DNA of 64,000 nt. Origin: Hypericibacter sp049323455. Lineage in GTDB: Bacteria > Pseudomonadota > Alphaproteobacteria > Dongiales > Dongiaceae. The DNA lies in NCBI GenBank assembly GCA_049323455.1, contig JBMONF010000019.1, positions 248,001-312,000 of the forward strand, written 5' to 3'. The translations under genes and the position numbers were made by a program. This document shows positions 35,214 to 42,994 of the stretch, piece by piece. Below the pieces are notes generated by a model. That model did no database searches, was not told the DNA's origin, and saw nothing but the letters and a program-made list of their open reading frames with translations. Position 1 is the first letter of the stretch, and each line of letters begins with the position of its first letter.

Positions 35214-35305
35214 GATCAAAAGGGGCCTGTCAGCGGGCTTGCGGCAGTCTCCCCGCGCGTCATTCGCCGCGCCCCTGCGGCGGATCGGTTCAAAGGAGAT
35301 CCTTC

Positions 35306-35581
35306 ATGCGCAAGTTCGTCGTCATCGTCGCCGTGGGCGCCGTCGCCATCGCCGCCGCCTCGGCCCAGGCCGGGAGCCTCGGCCGCCCCTGCACCTCGGC
35401 GCCGGAGAGCCAGTGGCTCTCCCTCGACGCCCTCAAGGCGAAGGTCGAGGCGCAGGGCTACCAGGTGCAGAAGGCCAAGCTCAAGAAGGCCTGCGGCGAG
35501 TTCTACACGCTCGACAAGAACGGCGCCCGGGTCGAGCTGTTCGTCGATCCCACGAACGGCCAGATCGTGGGCCAGAACTGA
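35306..35581 (+). CDS. Periplasmic PepSY-domain protein
   Basis: 91 residues: signal peptide (MRKFVVIVAVGAVAIAAASA, cleaved near AQA-G) and one PepSY-like unit (WLSLDALKAKVEAQGYQVQKAK, then FYTLDKNGARVELFVDPTNGQIVGQ). Two cysteines (in GRPCTSAP and KKACGEF) may form a disulfide. AAAGGAGA precedes the ATG. It is co-transcribed with the cytochrome b561 gene 8 bases downstream, and divergent from the two-component operon. It might pass redox or metal information to the kinase, but this is inferred only from layout. Confidence 0.86.
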   Translation: MRKFVVIVAVGAVAIAAASAQAGSLGRPCTSAPESQWLSLDALKAKVEAQGYQVQKAKLKKACGEFYTLDKNGARVELFVDPTNGQIVGQN

Positions 35582-35589
35582 CGGCGGCC

Positions 35590-36153
35590 ATGAGCCTCGT
35601 CCGGGAAACGATCGGAGCCGGCGGCGCCTTGCCGCCGGCCACCGTCAAGGTGTGGGACCCGTTCGTGCGGGTGTTCCACTGGTCGCTCGCCTCGCTCTTC
35701 GTCCTCGCCTACGCGACCGGCGACGAGATCGAGGGCGTGCATCTGGCGGCCGGCTATGCGATCGCGGGCCTGATCGTGCTGCGCGTCATATGGGGCTTCG
35801 TCGGCCCGGAGCATGCGCGCTTCAAAAATTTCGTGCGGCCGCCGCGCGAGATCCTCGCCCATCTGCGCGACATGGTCCTGCTGCGGGCCCGCCGCCATCT
35901 CGGCCACAATCCCGCGGGCGGCGCCATGATCCTGGCGCTCATGGTCATGCTCGCCGCGACGGCCACGACCGGCTACATGATGACGACGGACGCCTTCTGG
36001 GGCGCGGAATGGGTGGAGGAGGTGCACGAGGCCTCGGCCAACCTGACCGTGGCCCTGATCGCCTTTCACATCCTCGGGGTGCTGGTGGCGAGCCTCGAGC
36101 ATGGCGAGAATCTCGTGAAGGCCATGATCACGGGCCGCAAGCGGGCGTCCTGA
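35590..36153 (+). CDS. Cytochrome b561-family membrane protein
   Basis: 187-residue four-helix di-heme b-type cytochrome. N-terminal VWDPFVRVFHWSLASLFVLAY contains the first heme histidine; further helices at about 57-80, 115-138 and 150-172 carry histidines in EGVHLAAGYA, HEASANLTV and AFHILGVL. The RVIWGFVGPEHARF motif is diagnostic for this family, which often sits with PepSY or c-type proteins and moves electrons from quinol to periplasmic acceptors. The gene starts 8 bases after the PepSY gene. It could be under the TGAC-box regulator. Confidence 0.92.
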   Translation: MSLVRETIGAGGALPPATVKVWDPFVRVFHWSLASLFVLAYATGDEIEGVHLAAGYAIAGLIVLRVIWGFVGPEHARFKNFVRPPREILAHLRDMVLLRARRHLGHNPAGGAMILALMVMLAATATTGYMMTTDAFWGAEWVEEVHEASANLTVALIAFHILGVLVASLEHGENLVKAMITGRKRAS

Positions 36154-36209
36154 CGAACGCGAAGCGGCGCGATCGGTCGAAAGCCACTTCGCTCGATCAA
36201 CCGAGATCG

Positions 36210-36260
36210 GCACCCCCTCCCTACCCTCCCCCATCAAGGGAGAGGGTCGGTTGTTTTTGA
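36210..36260. repeat. C-rich intergenic repeat, family D copy
   Basis: The first 23 bases are identical to 24160-24182. It contains a CCCTC...GAGGG inverted half pair and is followed by TTTTTGACC. It lies between cytochrome b561 (forward) and the regulator gene (reverse), where a terminator is expected, so it may act as one. Confidence 0.5.
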
Positions 36261-36382
36261 CCCCCCTCCCCTCGCGGGCCTTCGCCCGCCGAAGGGTTCC
36301 GTTGGACAAACACTCCGACCGGAAAGCTTCGGCACGCAGGCGGGAAGGGGCAGGGGGAGGGGATCACTCGCGCGAAAACGAC

Positions 36383-36961
36383 CTACGTCCGCGGCGCGTA
36401 TTTCTGCAGGATGCGCTGGAGCGTGCGCCGATGCATGCGCAGGCGCCGCGCGGTCTCGGAGACGTTGCGGTCGCATTGCTCGAACACGCGCTGGATATGC
36501 TCCCAGCGCACGCGGTCGGCCGTCATGGGCTGCTCGGGCGGCGGCGGCAGCGCGTCGCCCTGCTGCAAGAGCGCCGCCTCCACCGCGTCGGCGTCGGCGG
36601 GCTTGGGCAGATAATCGATGGCGCCCTGCTTCACCGCGGCCACGGCCGTGGCGATGTTCCCGTAGCCGGTGAGGACGACCACGCGCGTCTCGGGCCTGGC
36701 CTCGCGCAGCGCCGTCACCACATCGAGGCCGGAGCCGTCGCCGAGCCTCATATCCACCACCGCGAAGAGCGGCGGATTGGCTTTGGCGGCGGCGATGCCC
36801 GCCGCCACGCTGTCGGCCTGCGTCACCGTGAAGCCGCGCCGCTCCATGGCCTGGGCCAGGCGCTGGCGGAAGGGGCCGTCGTCGTCCACCACCAGCAGGC
36901 TGCGGTCGGCCGGCGCCGGTTCGGCGGCGGGTTTGTCGGTCGGATTGGGCTTTTCGGTCAT
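36383..36961 (-). CDS. regA: RegA/ActR/PrrA-type response regulator
   Basis: 192-residue response regulator of the redox-control pair. Receiver domain about 22-135 with DDD at 26-28, phosphoacceptor Asp70 (VVDMRLGDGSG), VLTGYGNIATAVAAVKQGAIDYLPKP in pieces. C-terminal Fis-type helix-turn-helix (about 155-192) includes RNVSETARRLRMHRRTLQRIL, the highly conserved recognition element of this family. The ATG at 36961 was chosen because the upstream frame has no similarity. It lies 28 bases after the regB stop, so it is one operon. Targets are expected among respiratory, nitrogen- and carbon-fixation genes. Confidence 0.93.
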   Translation of the reverse strand: MTEKPNPTDKPAAEPAPADRSLLVVDDDGPFRQRLAQAMERRGFTVTQADSVAAGIAAAKANPPLFAVVDMRLGDGSGLDVVTALREARPETRVVVLTGYGNIATAVAAVKQGAIDYLPKPADADAVEAALLQQGDALPPPPEQPMTADRVRWEHIQRVFEQCDRNVSETARRLRMHRRTLQRILQKYAPRT

Positions 36962-36989
36962 GTAAAGGCTCCTCCGACAGGCGGATAGC

Positions 36990-38309
36990 CTATTCCGGCG
37001 CTTCCAGCAAGGCGCGCGGCCAAACAATCGTGACCTCGGCGCCGCCTTCGCGGCGGTTGGCGAGGCTGACCTGGCCGCCGGTGCGGGCCAAGAGCGTCTC
37101 GGCGATGAAGATCCCGAGCCCCATATGCTCGCCGCCGCGGCCCTGGTCGCCCCCGGAAAGATAGGGCTCGCCGAGCTGGCCCATCAATTCCGGGGGGAAG
37201 CCCGGGCCGTCGTCGGCGATGGTCAGGGTCAGCCGATCCGCCTGCCACAGCGCCGTCACCTGAACCCGGGTTCGGGCGAACTCGATCGCGTTCTGCAGAA
37301 GCGTGCCCAGCCCGTGCAGGATCTCCGGCCGGCGCGGCACCACCGGCGGCAAAGTGCCGGCGGCGCCACCCACCACCCGTTCCTCGACCGTCAGCGCGAC
37401 CCCGGGGCGCTGATGCGCCGCCGCCGCGGTCTCGATCAGCACCTTCACGGGTATGCGGTCGAAGGGCGTGCCGCCGCCCACCTCGGGCTTGGCGGCGAGG
37501 CCGGCCAGGATGGTGCGACAGCGCTCGCTCTGGCTTAAGAGGAGCTGCACGTCGGCGGCGAGCGGGCTGCCTTCCGGCAGATCGCGCGCCAGCTCCTTGG
37601 CCACCACCGCGATGGTGCCGAGCGGGCTGCCCAGCTCGTGCGCGGCCGCCGCGGCGAGCGCGCCCAAGGCCGAGACGCGCTGCTCGCGGTCGAGAGCCAT
37701 GTGCGTCGCCGACAGCGCGTCCGACATGCGCCGCGCCTCTTCGGCCACGCTGAAGACGTAGATCGCGACGAACAGGGTCGAAAGCGAGAGCGCCACTGCG
37801 AGGCCCAGGATGAAGACGGGCTCGAGCGTGAAGCCCGGCGTCGGCCAGGGCAGCGGCAGATGCCAGAGCGAGAGCAGAATGACGACGCCGACCGACAGCA
37901 CCGCCAAGGCTGCCGTGCTGCCGCGCGACAGCGTGGCCGCCGACACCGTGACCGGCGCCAGGATCAGGATGGCGAAGGGGTTGGTGAGCCCGCCGGTGAG
38001 GTAGAGCAAGGCCGCAAGCTCGACCAGGTCGAAGGCCAGATAGAGCGCGGCGCCGCGATCCGACAGGCGCGCCGAAGCGCGCCGGCGCCGGCTCGCCCAC
38101 AGATTGACCAGCGCCGAGGCCGCGACCGCGCCCAGCGTCCAGCCCAGCGGAAACTCGTAGCCGAGCCCGAAGCGCGTGAAGAAGAGCGCCGAGAGCTGGC
38201 CCAGAATGGCGACCCAGCGGATGGCGACCAGCGTGCCGAGCCGCACGCGTCCGCCGGTTCCCAGCCCGTCGCGGGCCGGCTGGAGGGGAAGGGAGATGTC
38301 GGTTGTCAT
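36990..38309 (-). CDS. regB: RegB/ActS/PrrB-type redox sensor histidine kinase
   Basis: 439-residue kinase with six N-terminal membrane helices (about residues 30-190). The ubiquinone-linked motif GGLTNPF is at 106-112, the phosphoacceptor His224 in AAAHELGSPLGT, and the redox-sensing cysteine Cys264 in QSERCRTIL, positions that match RegB closely. The ATPase part has LLQNAIEFA, ADDGPGF and GLGIFIAETLL. The ATG at 38309 was chosen from the MTTDISLP start. Together with RegA this should respond to the oxidation state of the quinone pool. No sco/senC gene lies next to it as in some species; a Sco gene is 7 kb away at 45630. Confidence 0.94.
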   Translation of the reverse strand: MTTDISLPLQPARDGLGTGGRVRLGTLVAIRWVAILGQLSALFFTRFGLGYEFPLGWTLGAVAASALVNLWASRRRRASARLSDRGAALYLAFDLVELAALLYLTGGLTNPFAILILAPVTVSAATLSRGSTAALAVLSVGVVILLSLWHLPLPWPTPGFTLEPVFILGLAVALSLSTLFVAIYVFSVAEEARRMSDALSATHMALDREQRVSALGALAAAAAHELGSPLGTIAVVAKELARDLPEGSPLAADVQLLLSQSERCRTILAGLAAKPEVGGGTPFDRIPVKVLIETAAAAHQRPGVALTVEERVVGGAAGTLPPVVPRRPEILHGLGTLLQNAIEFARTRVQVTALWQADRLTLTIADDGPGFPPELMGQLGEPYLSGGDQGRGGEHMGLGIFIAETLLARTGGQVSLANRREGGAEVTIVWPRALLEAPE

Positions 38310-38382
38310 AATGGCGCCAGAAAAGACCAGAGCGGGCGGCGCCGCAAGGCCGCCGCAAATGATTGGATACGCCAAGAATCGC

Positions 38383-38421
38383 GGCCCGTCCGGTTCCGGC
38401 CCGTCCGGTTCCGGCCCGTCG
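38383..38421. repeat. Short tandem repeat
   Basis: The 15-base unit GGCCCGTCCGGTTCC is present 2.6 times in a row (38383-38397, 38398-38412, 38413-38421) in the region between divergent regB and the ABC-2 ATPase gene. It may be a slippage product; no regulatory reading is offered. Confidence 0.8.
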
Positions 38422-38574
38422 CAGAGACCGGTAACCGGCGCAGGCCAGATATGCGCGCCGTGATCGGCCGTGGCCCAGGGACAGTGCCGTTCCTATCTCG
38501 ATCTCGAAGCGGACCGATGGCCATGGCACCCTCCCTAGCCGCCTCGGCCAAATCCCGGCATAGTGGGCCTTCGC

Positions 38575-39360
38575 ATGTCCGAACCAGCCATCCTCGTCGA
38601 AGGGCTCACCAAGCGCTTCGGCCCCGTCATCGCCGTGGACCGTGTCAGCTTCGCCGTGCCGAAGGGCGCGGTGGTGGGGCTGCTCGGCGGCAATGGCGCC
38701 GGCAAGACCACCACCATCGCCATGCTGCTGGGGCTCTTGATCCCCACATCCGGCCGCATCCGCATCCTCGGCGAGGACATGCTCAAGCATCGCTACCGGG
38801 TGCTGGGCCGCATGAACTTCTCCTCGCCCTATGTCGACCTGCCGCGCCGCCTCACGGCGCGCCAGAACCTGCGCGTCTATGCGGAGCTCTACGGGCTTGC
38901 CGATCCGGCGCGGCGCATCGCGGAGCTGGCCGAGGAGCTCGATCTCGGCGAGTTCATGGACCGCAGCTGCGGCAGCCTCTCGGCCGGGCAGAAGACGCGC
39001 GTGGCGCTGGCCAAGGCGCTCCTGAACAAGCCCGACCTGCTGCTCCTGGACGAGCCCACCGCCTCGCTCGATCCCGACACGGCCGACTGGGTGCGCCGCT
39101 ATCTCGAGGCGTTCCGCAAGGAGAGCGGCGCCACCGTGCTGCTCGCCTCGCACAACATGGCCGAGGTGGAGCGGCTCTGCGGCGAGGTGCTGATGATGCG
39201 AAAGGGTCGCATCGTCGATCGCGGCAAGCCGACCGAGCTGCTGCGTCGCTACGGCCGCACCAATCTCGAGGAGGTGTTCCTCGACATCGCGCGCGAGCGC
39301 GAGGTGCGGCAGGGAACGCCCGCGGGCGAAGGCCAGACGATCGGCGGGCACGAGCCGTGA
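38575..39360 (+). CDS. ABC-2 type transporter ATP-binding protein
   Basis: 261-residue ATPase of an ABC-2 exporter. Walker A GGNGAGKTT (38-46), Q-loop region FSSPYVDLPRRLTARQNL, signature LSAGQKTRVALAKAL, Walker B LLLLDEPTASLD and switch His in ASHNMAEVE. The LSAGQ variant and NFSSPYVDLP string are typical of the NodI/drug-export-like subgroup that pairs with a single permease. The permease starts 43 bases downstream. Start at 38575 (MSEPAIL); an ATG four codons earlier is possible. Substrate unknown. Confidence 0.92.
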   Translation: MSEPAILVEGLTKRFGPVIAVDRVSFAVPKGAVVGLLGGNGAGKTTTIAMLLGLLIPTSGRIRILGEDMLKHRYRVLGRMNFSSPYVDLPRRLTARQNLRVYAELYGLADPARRIAELAEELDLGEFMDRSCGSLSAGQKTRVALAKALLNKPDLLLLDEPTASLDPDTADWVRRYLEAFRKESGATVLLASHNMAEVERLCGEVLMMRKGRIVDRGKPTELLRRYGRTNLEEVFLDIAREREVRQGTPAGEGQTIGGHEP

Positions 39361-39403
39361 GCCGGACCCTCGATCCGGATGGCGTCATGAGCGGAGGCGC
39401 ACC

Positions 39404-40222
39404 ATGAGCCGGGAAACGCGGGAGCACGCCCTCTCGGCCCGGCGCATCGGCGCGATCCTGCTGCGCCATCTTTATGTGCTCAAGAGCTCCTGGCCGCGCA
39501 TGGTCGAGATGGCCTACTGGCCAACCATGCAGATGATCATCTGGGGCTTCGTCTCGCAATTCTTCTACACGCAGAGCTCCTGGGTGGCGCAGGCCTTCGG
39601 CGTGCTCTTGGCCGGCGTGATGCTGTGGGACGTGCTGTTCCGCGGCCAGCTCGGCTTCTCGCTCTCCTTCCTCGAGGAGATGTGGGCGCACAATCTCGCC
39701 AATCTCTATGTGAGCCCCTTGCGCCCGATCGAGCATATCCTGGCGCTGATGGCGATGAGCGTGATCCGCACGCTGATCGGCGTGCTGCCGGCGGCCTTCC
39801 TCGCGATCCTGCTCTACAAGTTCTCGATCTTCTCGATGGGCCTGCCGCTGGTGGCCTTCTATCTGAACCTCGTCATGATGGCCTGGGCCGTCGGCATGTT
39901 CTCGACCGCCCTCCTGATGCGCTACGGGCTCGGGGCCGAGAATCTGGTCTGGTTCGTGATCTTCCTCTTGGCGCCCGTGAGCGCGATCTACTATCCGGTC
40001 ACGGTGCTGCCCTCCTGGCTGCAGCCGGTGGCCTGGGCGCTGCCCTCGACCCATGTGTTCGAGGGCATGCGCGAGGCGCTCTTCCATCAGCGTTTCGACA
40101 CCGGCCTGTTCTGGGGTGCCGTGGGCCTGAACCTGATCTACATGGCGATCGGGCTCGCGATCTATCTCTTCGCCTTCCGCATCGCGCGCTCGCGCGGGCT
40201 TCTGCTGCAAGTGGGGGAGTAG
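39404..40222 (+). CDS. ABC-2 type transporter permease
   Basis: 272-residue membrane protein with six hydrophobic helices (about residues 35-55, 65-88, 110-135, 145-172, 180-200, 240-262). The family features IIWGFVSQFFYTQSSW, MLWDVLFRGQLGFSLSFLEEMWAHNLANLYVSPL (positions about 72-105) and YYPVTVLPSWLQPVAWALPSTHVFEGMR (about 205-232) identify the NodJ/YhhJ-like ABC-2 permease. It pairs with the preceding ATPase to make a complete exporter. Nothing nearby indicates the cargo. Confidence 0.91.
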   Translation: MSRETREHALSARRIGAILLRHLYVLKSSWPRMVEMAYWPTMQMIIWGFVSQFFYTQSSWVAQAFGVLLAGVMLWDVLFRGQLGFSLSFLEEMWAHNLANLYVSPLRPIEHILALMAMSVIRTLIGVLPAAFLAILLYKFSIFSMGLPLVAFYLNLVMMAWAVGMFSTALLMRYGLGAENLVWFVIFLLAPVSAIYYPVTVLPSWLQPVAWALPSTHVFEGMREALFHQRFDTGLFWGAVGLNLIYMAIGLAIYLFAFRIARSRGLLLQVGE

Positions 40223-40236
40223 AGGAAAGGCCTCGT

Positions 40237-40322
40237 TACACCGACCTCATGCTGAGCTTGTCGAAGCACGAGGTCGGTGTATGTCGAGTTGTCCTCATCC
40301 TTCGACAGGCTCAGGGTGAGGA
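40237..40322. repeat. Intergenic palindromic repeat, family B copy 2
   Basis: Perfect 12-bp arms TACACCGACCTC (40237-40248) and GAGGTCGGTGTA (40270-40281) enclose ATGCTGAGCTTGTCGAAGCA. Then CTTCGACAGGCTCAGGGTGA follows, as in the copy at 25919-25980. It sits between convergent genes and could also terminate transcription. Confidence 0.7.
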
Positions 40323-40330
40323 TTCTTCCC

Positions 40331-41548
40331 CTACCCGGCTTTCCCCTTGATCGCGTCTTTCACGCGCTGCGGCACGCGCGCCCTGACCGCCGCCTTCTCG
40401 GCGCCGGCGAGGCCCGCGAAACGGCGAATCGCCTGCCCGAGCGCGCCGGCGTCGGCGCCGTCGTAAAGATCGAGCTTCCTCACCCACCAGGTCTTGCCCT
40501 CGAGCTTGCCGTCCACGAGCCCGATCGCGCGCTCGCCTTCGAGGATCGGCAGCGCGAAATAGAAGCGCCGCTTGTGCGCCGGCGTATAGGCCTCGAACTT
40601 GTAGTCGAGGCCGAAGAGCTCCAGAGCGCGCGGGCGGCTGTAGAGCAGATGGTCGAGCGGCGCCAGCAGCCGCGTCGGGCTTTCGCTCGTCTTGTCGATG
40701 CGCGCCCAGCCGGCCGCGTCCTCCGGCAGATGCCAATAGACCGGCTGGTCGGGCAGATCGACCGCCTTCACGGGGAGCGCGGCGCCGGTCTCGAGCGCGT
40801 GGGCGACCGCCTGGCGCCAATGCCGGATGCCGCCGCCCGGCCGCCAGGGGCCGTAATGGTGATGCACACGCTGGGCGATCTGCTCGGCCGTCGCGAGCTT
40901 CAGCACCGCAAGTGCCGAGCGCAGCAGGAAGATCTCGTAGATGCGCCGCCAGTCCTTGGGCTTCGGCATCGGAATCTGCAGCAGCTCGGGCACGCGCCGC
41001 TCGGCCAGGTCGAAGAGGCGCTGGAAGTTGCGGTCGCGCCCCGCCACCACCAGCCGGCGCTGCGCGAACAGGATCTCGAGTGCCCGCGTCGTCTCCTTGA
41101 TGGTGTCGAAGCCGCCCGCGATGCGCCGGCCCTTGAAGCTCGCGGGCCCGGTCGGGCCGTTGGCGCGGATGTAATCCTCGACCTCGGCCATGACGCGCTG
41201 AAGCCGCTTGCCGATGGGCCGGCGGATCGTCGCCGGATCGGCCAGGCTCTCCGAGATGAGCGGCAGCCAGTCGCGCCGCGTGGCGAAGATCGGGTAGTGC
41301 GTCTCGACCAGAGCGCTCTTGCCATAGAGCAGGTCGTAGAAATGCGACGGCGCGCTCAGGCTGCGCGCGGCCCAGGCGATCTCCTGGTTGCGCAGGCCCG
41401 TGATGCGGATCGAATCGATCTGCCACATGGCGAGATCGACCGCGCGCGCCTGGGCTTCGTCCTCGCGCCAGAGCGGGCCCCGGAGCCCCAGCCGCTCGAG
41501 CAGGAAGCGGCGCAGCTCGGAGGCGGAGGCCTTGCGCGGCGAAGTCAT
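40331..41548 (-). CDS. YcaQ/AlkZ-like DNA glycosylase (winged-helix HTH_42 family)
   Basis: 405-residue protein of the YcaQ/AlkZ family, whose members unhook DNA interstrand crosslinks and excise bulky alkylated bases. Three winged-helix regions and a C-terminal beta domain are expected. The catalytic motif reads Q43-I44-D45 (WQIDSI), the QxD form of the AZL2/YcaQ branch rather than QxQ of AlkZ. The conserved C-terminal block is seen as LLAPLDHLLYSRPRALELFG and YKFEAYTPAHKRRFYFALPIL (about residues 285-335), and HHHYGPWRPGG marks the middle domain. ATG at 41548 chosen; a GTG three codons earlier is possible. No biosynthetic cluster for a crosslinking agent is nearby. Confidence 0.87.
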   Translation of the reverse strand: MTSPRKASASELRRFLLERLGLRGPLWREDEAQARAVDLAMWQIDSIRITGLRNQEIAWAARSLSAPSHFYDLLYGKSALVETHYPIFATRRDWLPLISESLADPATIRRPIGKRLQRVMAEVEDYIRANGPTGPASFKGRRIAGGFDTIKETTRALEILFAQRRLVVAGRDRNFQRLFDLAERRVPELLQIPMPKPKDWRRIYEIFLLRSALAVLKLATAEQIAQRVHHHYGPWRPGGGIRHWRQAVAHALETGAALPVKAVDLPDQPVYWHLPEDAAGWARIDKTSESPTRLLAPLDHLLYSRPRALELFGLDYKFEAYTPAHKRRFYFALPILEGERAIGLVDGKLEGKTWWVRKLDLYDGADAGALGQAIRRFAGLAGAEKAAVRARVPQRVKDAIKGKAG

Positions 41549-41645
41549 GCGCGGCACCTCGGCAATTTCATCTCGAAACGAAGCGCCTCCCCCTCACCCA
41601 GCTTCGGGTAAGGCTCGGCCTTTGGCCTCGCCAACCCTTCGCAAC

Positions 41646-41672
41646 CCTCTCCCCCGAAACTCGGGGGAGAGG
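41646..41672. terminator. Perfect hairpin downstream of cobT
   Basis: 12-bp stem CCTCTCCCCCGA/TCGGGGGAGAGG with an AAC loop, inside a C-rich repeat-like stretch (41584-41720). It lies 86 bases beyond the cobT stop on the reverse strand and could terminate it. No T-tract. Confidence 0.5.
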
Positions 41673-41757
41673 ATAGGAAACTAAACCTTCACGCCCACGC
41701 CGGTGAGGGAGAGGGAAGAGTGCGGGGGCGTCAACGCCACTCAACATGAAGATGCGT

Positions 41758-42783
41758 TCACCCGCTCTTGCCGCTGACGCCCGCGTCGGCGAAGGTCGCC
41801 ATGCCGGTATGGCAGGCGACGGCGGCCCTGAGGATGGCGACGGAAAGCGCCGCCCCCGAGGCCTCGCCCAGCCGCATGCCGAGATCGACCAGCGCCTTCT
41901 TGTCGATGGCCTCCAGCAGGCGCTTGTGGCCGGGCTCGGCCGAGACATGGGCCACGAGGCAATGATCGAGCCCGCGCGGGTCGAGCTTGCGCACGACCGC
42001 CGCCGCGACCGTGCTGGCGAAGCCGTCGAGCAGCACCGGCACGCGCGCGAGCCTGGCCGCGATCACCGCGCCCGCGATGGCGGCGAGCTCGCGCCCGCCG
42101 AGCCGTCGCAGGATCTCGAGCGGATCGCCGAAATGCGCCCTGTGCCGCGCGAGGCCTTCGTCGATGACCCCGATCTTGCGATCGAGCGCGGAGCCCGCCA
42201 CGCCGGTGCCGGGCCCCGCCCAATCGGTGCCGGCGCCGCCGAAGAGGGCGGCCGCCAGCGCCGCGGCGCTGGTGGTGTTGGCAATGCCCATCTCGCCCAG
42301 ACAAAGAAGATCGATACCGGGCTCGACCGCCATCATGCCGTAGCTCATGGCGCGCGCGCATTCCTCCTCCGAGAGCGCCGGCTCGACCGTGAAGTCGGCG
42401 GTGGGCTCGTCGAGCGCCATCTCGTAGACGCGCAGCTCCGCATCGGCCGCCTGGCAGAGCTGGTTCACCGCGGCCCCGCCCGCCACGAAGTTCGCCACCA
42501 TCTGCTTCGTCACCTCGGCCGGATAGGCCGAGACGCCGCGCGCGGCGACGCCGTGATTGCCGGCGAAGACCGCGACGCGCGGGCGATCGAGACGCGGCGG
42601 ATGGCGGCCCTGCCATTGGCAGAGCCAGCCCGTGATCTCCTCGAGCCGGCCCAGCGCGCCGGCGGGCTTGGTGAGCTGGGCTTCGCGCTCGGCGGCGGCC
42701 GTGCCGGCGGCGAGATCGGGTCCCGGCCATTCGGCGATCACGGCGCGGATCTCGGCGAAGCTGGCGGCGGGCTGGGCGGGCAT
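41758..42783 (-). CDS. cobT: Nicotinate-nucleotide--dimethylbenzimidazole phosphoribosyltransferase CobT
   Basis: 341-residue enzyme making alpha-ribazole phosphate, the lower-ligand precursor of cobalamin. Typical strings: LTKPAGALGRLEEI, VAVFAGNHGVAARGVSAYP, TKQMVANFVAGGAAVNQLC, GEMGIANTTSAAAL, the GAGTDWAGPGTG loop, and GMRLGEASGAALSVAIL with the catalytic Glu near the C-terminus. GAGGTGACGAG precedes the ATG at 42783, which excludes a longer in-frame start. It is divergent from cobS, with which it completes nucleotide-loop assembly. Confidence 0.95.
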   Translation of the reverse strand: MPAQPAASFAEIRAVIAEWPGPDLAAGTAAAEREAQLTKPAGALGRLEEITGWLCQWQGRHPPRLDRPRVAVFAGNHGVAARGVSAYPAEVTKQMVANFVAGGAAVNQLCQAADAELRVYEMALDEPTADFTVEPALSEEECARAMSYGMMAVEPGIDLLCLGEMGIANTTSAAALAAALFGGAGTDWAGPGTGVAGSALDRKIGVIDEGLARHRAHFGDPLEILRRLGGRELAAIAGAVIAARLARVPVLLDGFASTVAAAVVRKLDPRGLDHCLVAHVSAEPGHKRLLEAIDKKALVDLGMRLGEASGAALSVAILRAAVACHTGMATFADAGVSGKSG

Positions 42784-42864
42784 CTCGTCACCTCGGGCAA
42801 GTGGATCGATCCAATTCGCGCGAACGCCGACGGCCCCGCCCGGCACGATCGGCAGTGGGAGCGC

Positions 42865-42988
42865 GGGAAAGGTTCTCGGCGGCCTCGAAGCAACCGCGGC
42901 GCCGGTGAAATCGGCCTCCGCTTTGCCTCGAGGGCGGCAACTGTCCTATAACCCCTCGGCCAAAGCCAGCCGGAAACCGACTTTCGGA
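42865..42988 (+). ncRNA. Probable compact cobalamin riboswitch controlling cobS
   Basis: Elements of the cobalamin aptamer occur in the right order before the cobS ATG: GGGAAAGG (42865-42872), the hairpin GCCGGTGAAATCGGC (42901-42915) matching the GGTGnnAATC stem-loop, GGCAACTGT (42936-42944) matching the CGCAACTGT core, and AGCCAGCCGGAAACC (42964-42978) resembling the B12 box. A small hairpin CCGACTTTCGG (42977-42987) ends 7 bases before the start codon, where it could hide the ribosome site. At about 120 nt it is shorter than the classic form, so either a compact class or a decayed element. Proposed from motifs alone. Confidence 0.5.
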
Positions 42989-42994
42989 CGCCGC

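Noticed and set aside
38383..38421. Possible CRISPR-like array
   Set aside because: It is a simple 15-base tandem duplication with no spacers and no cas genes nearby.
36958..39351. A 797-codon reverse frame spanning regB and the ABC ATPase
   Set aside because: It runs out of frame through regB and antisense to the ABC ATPase. Both real genes have full motif sets.
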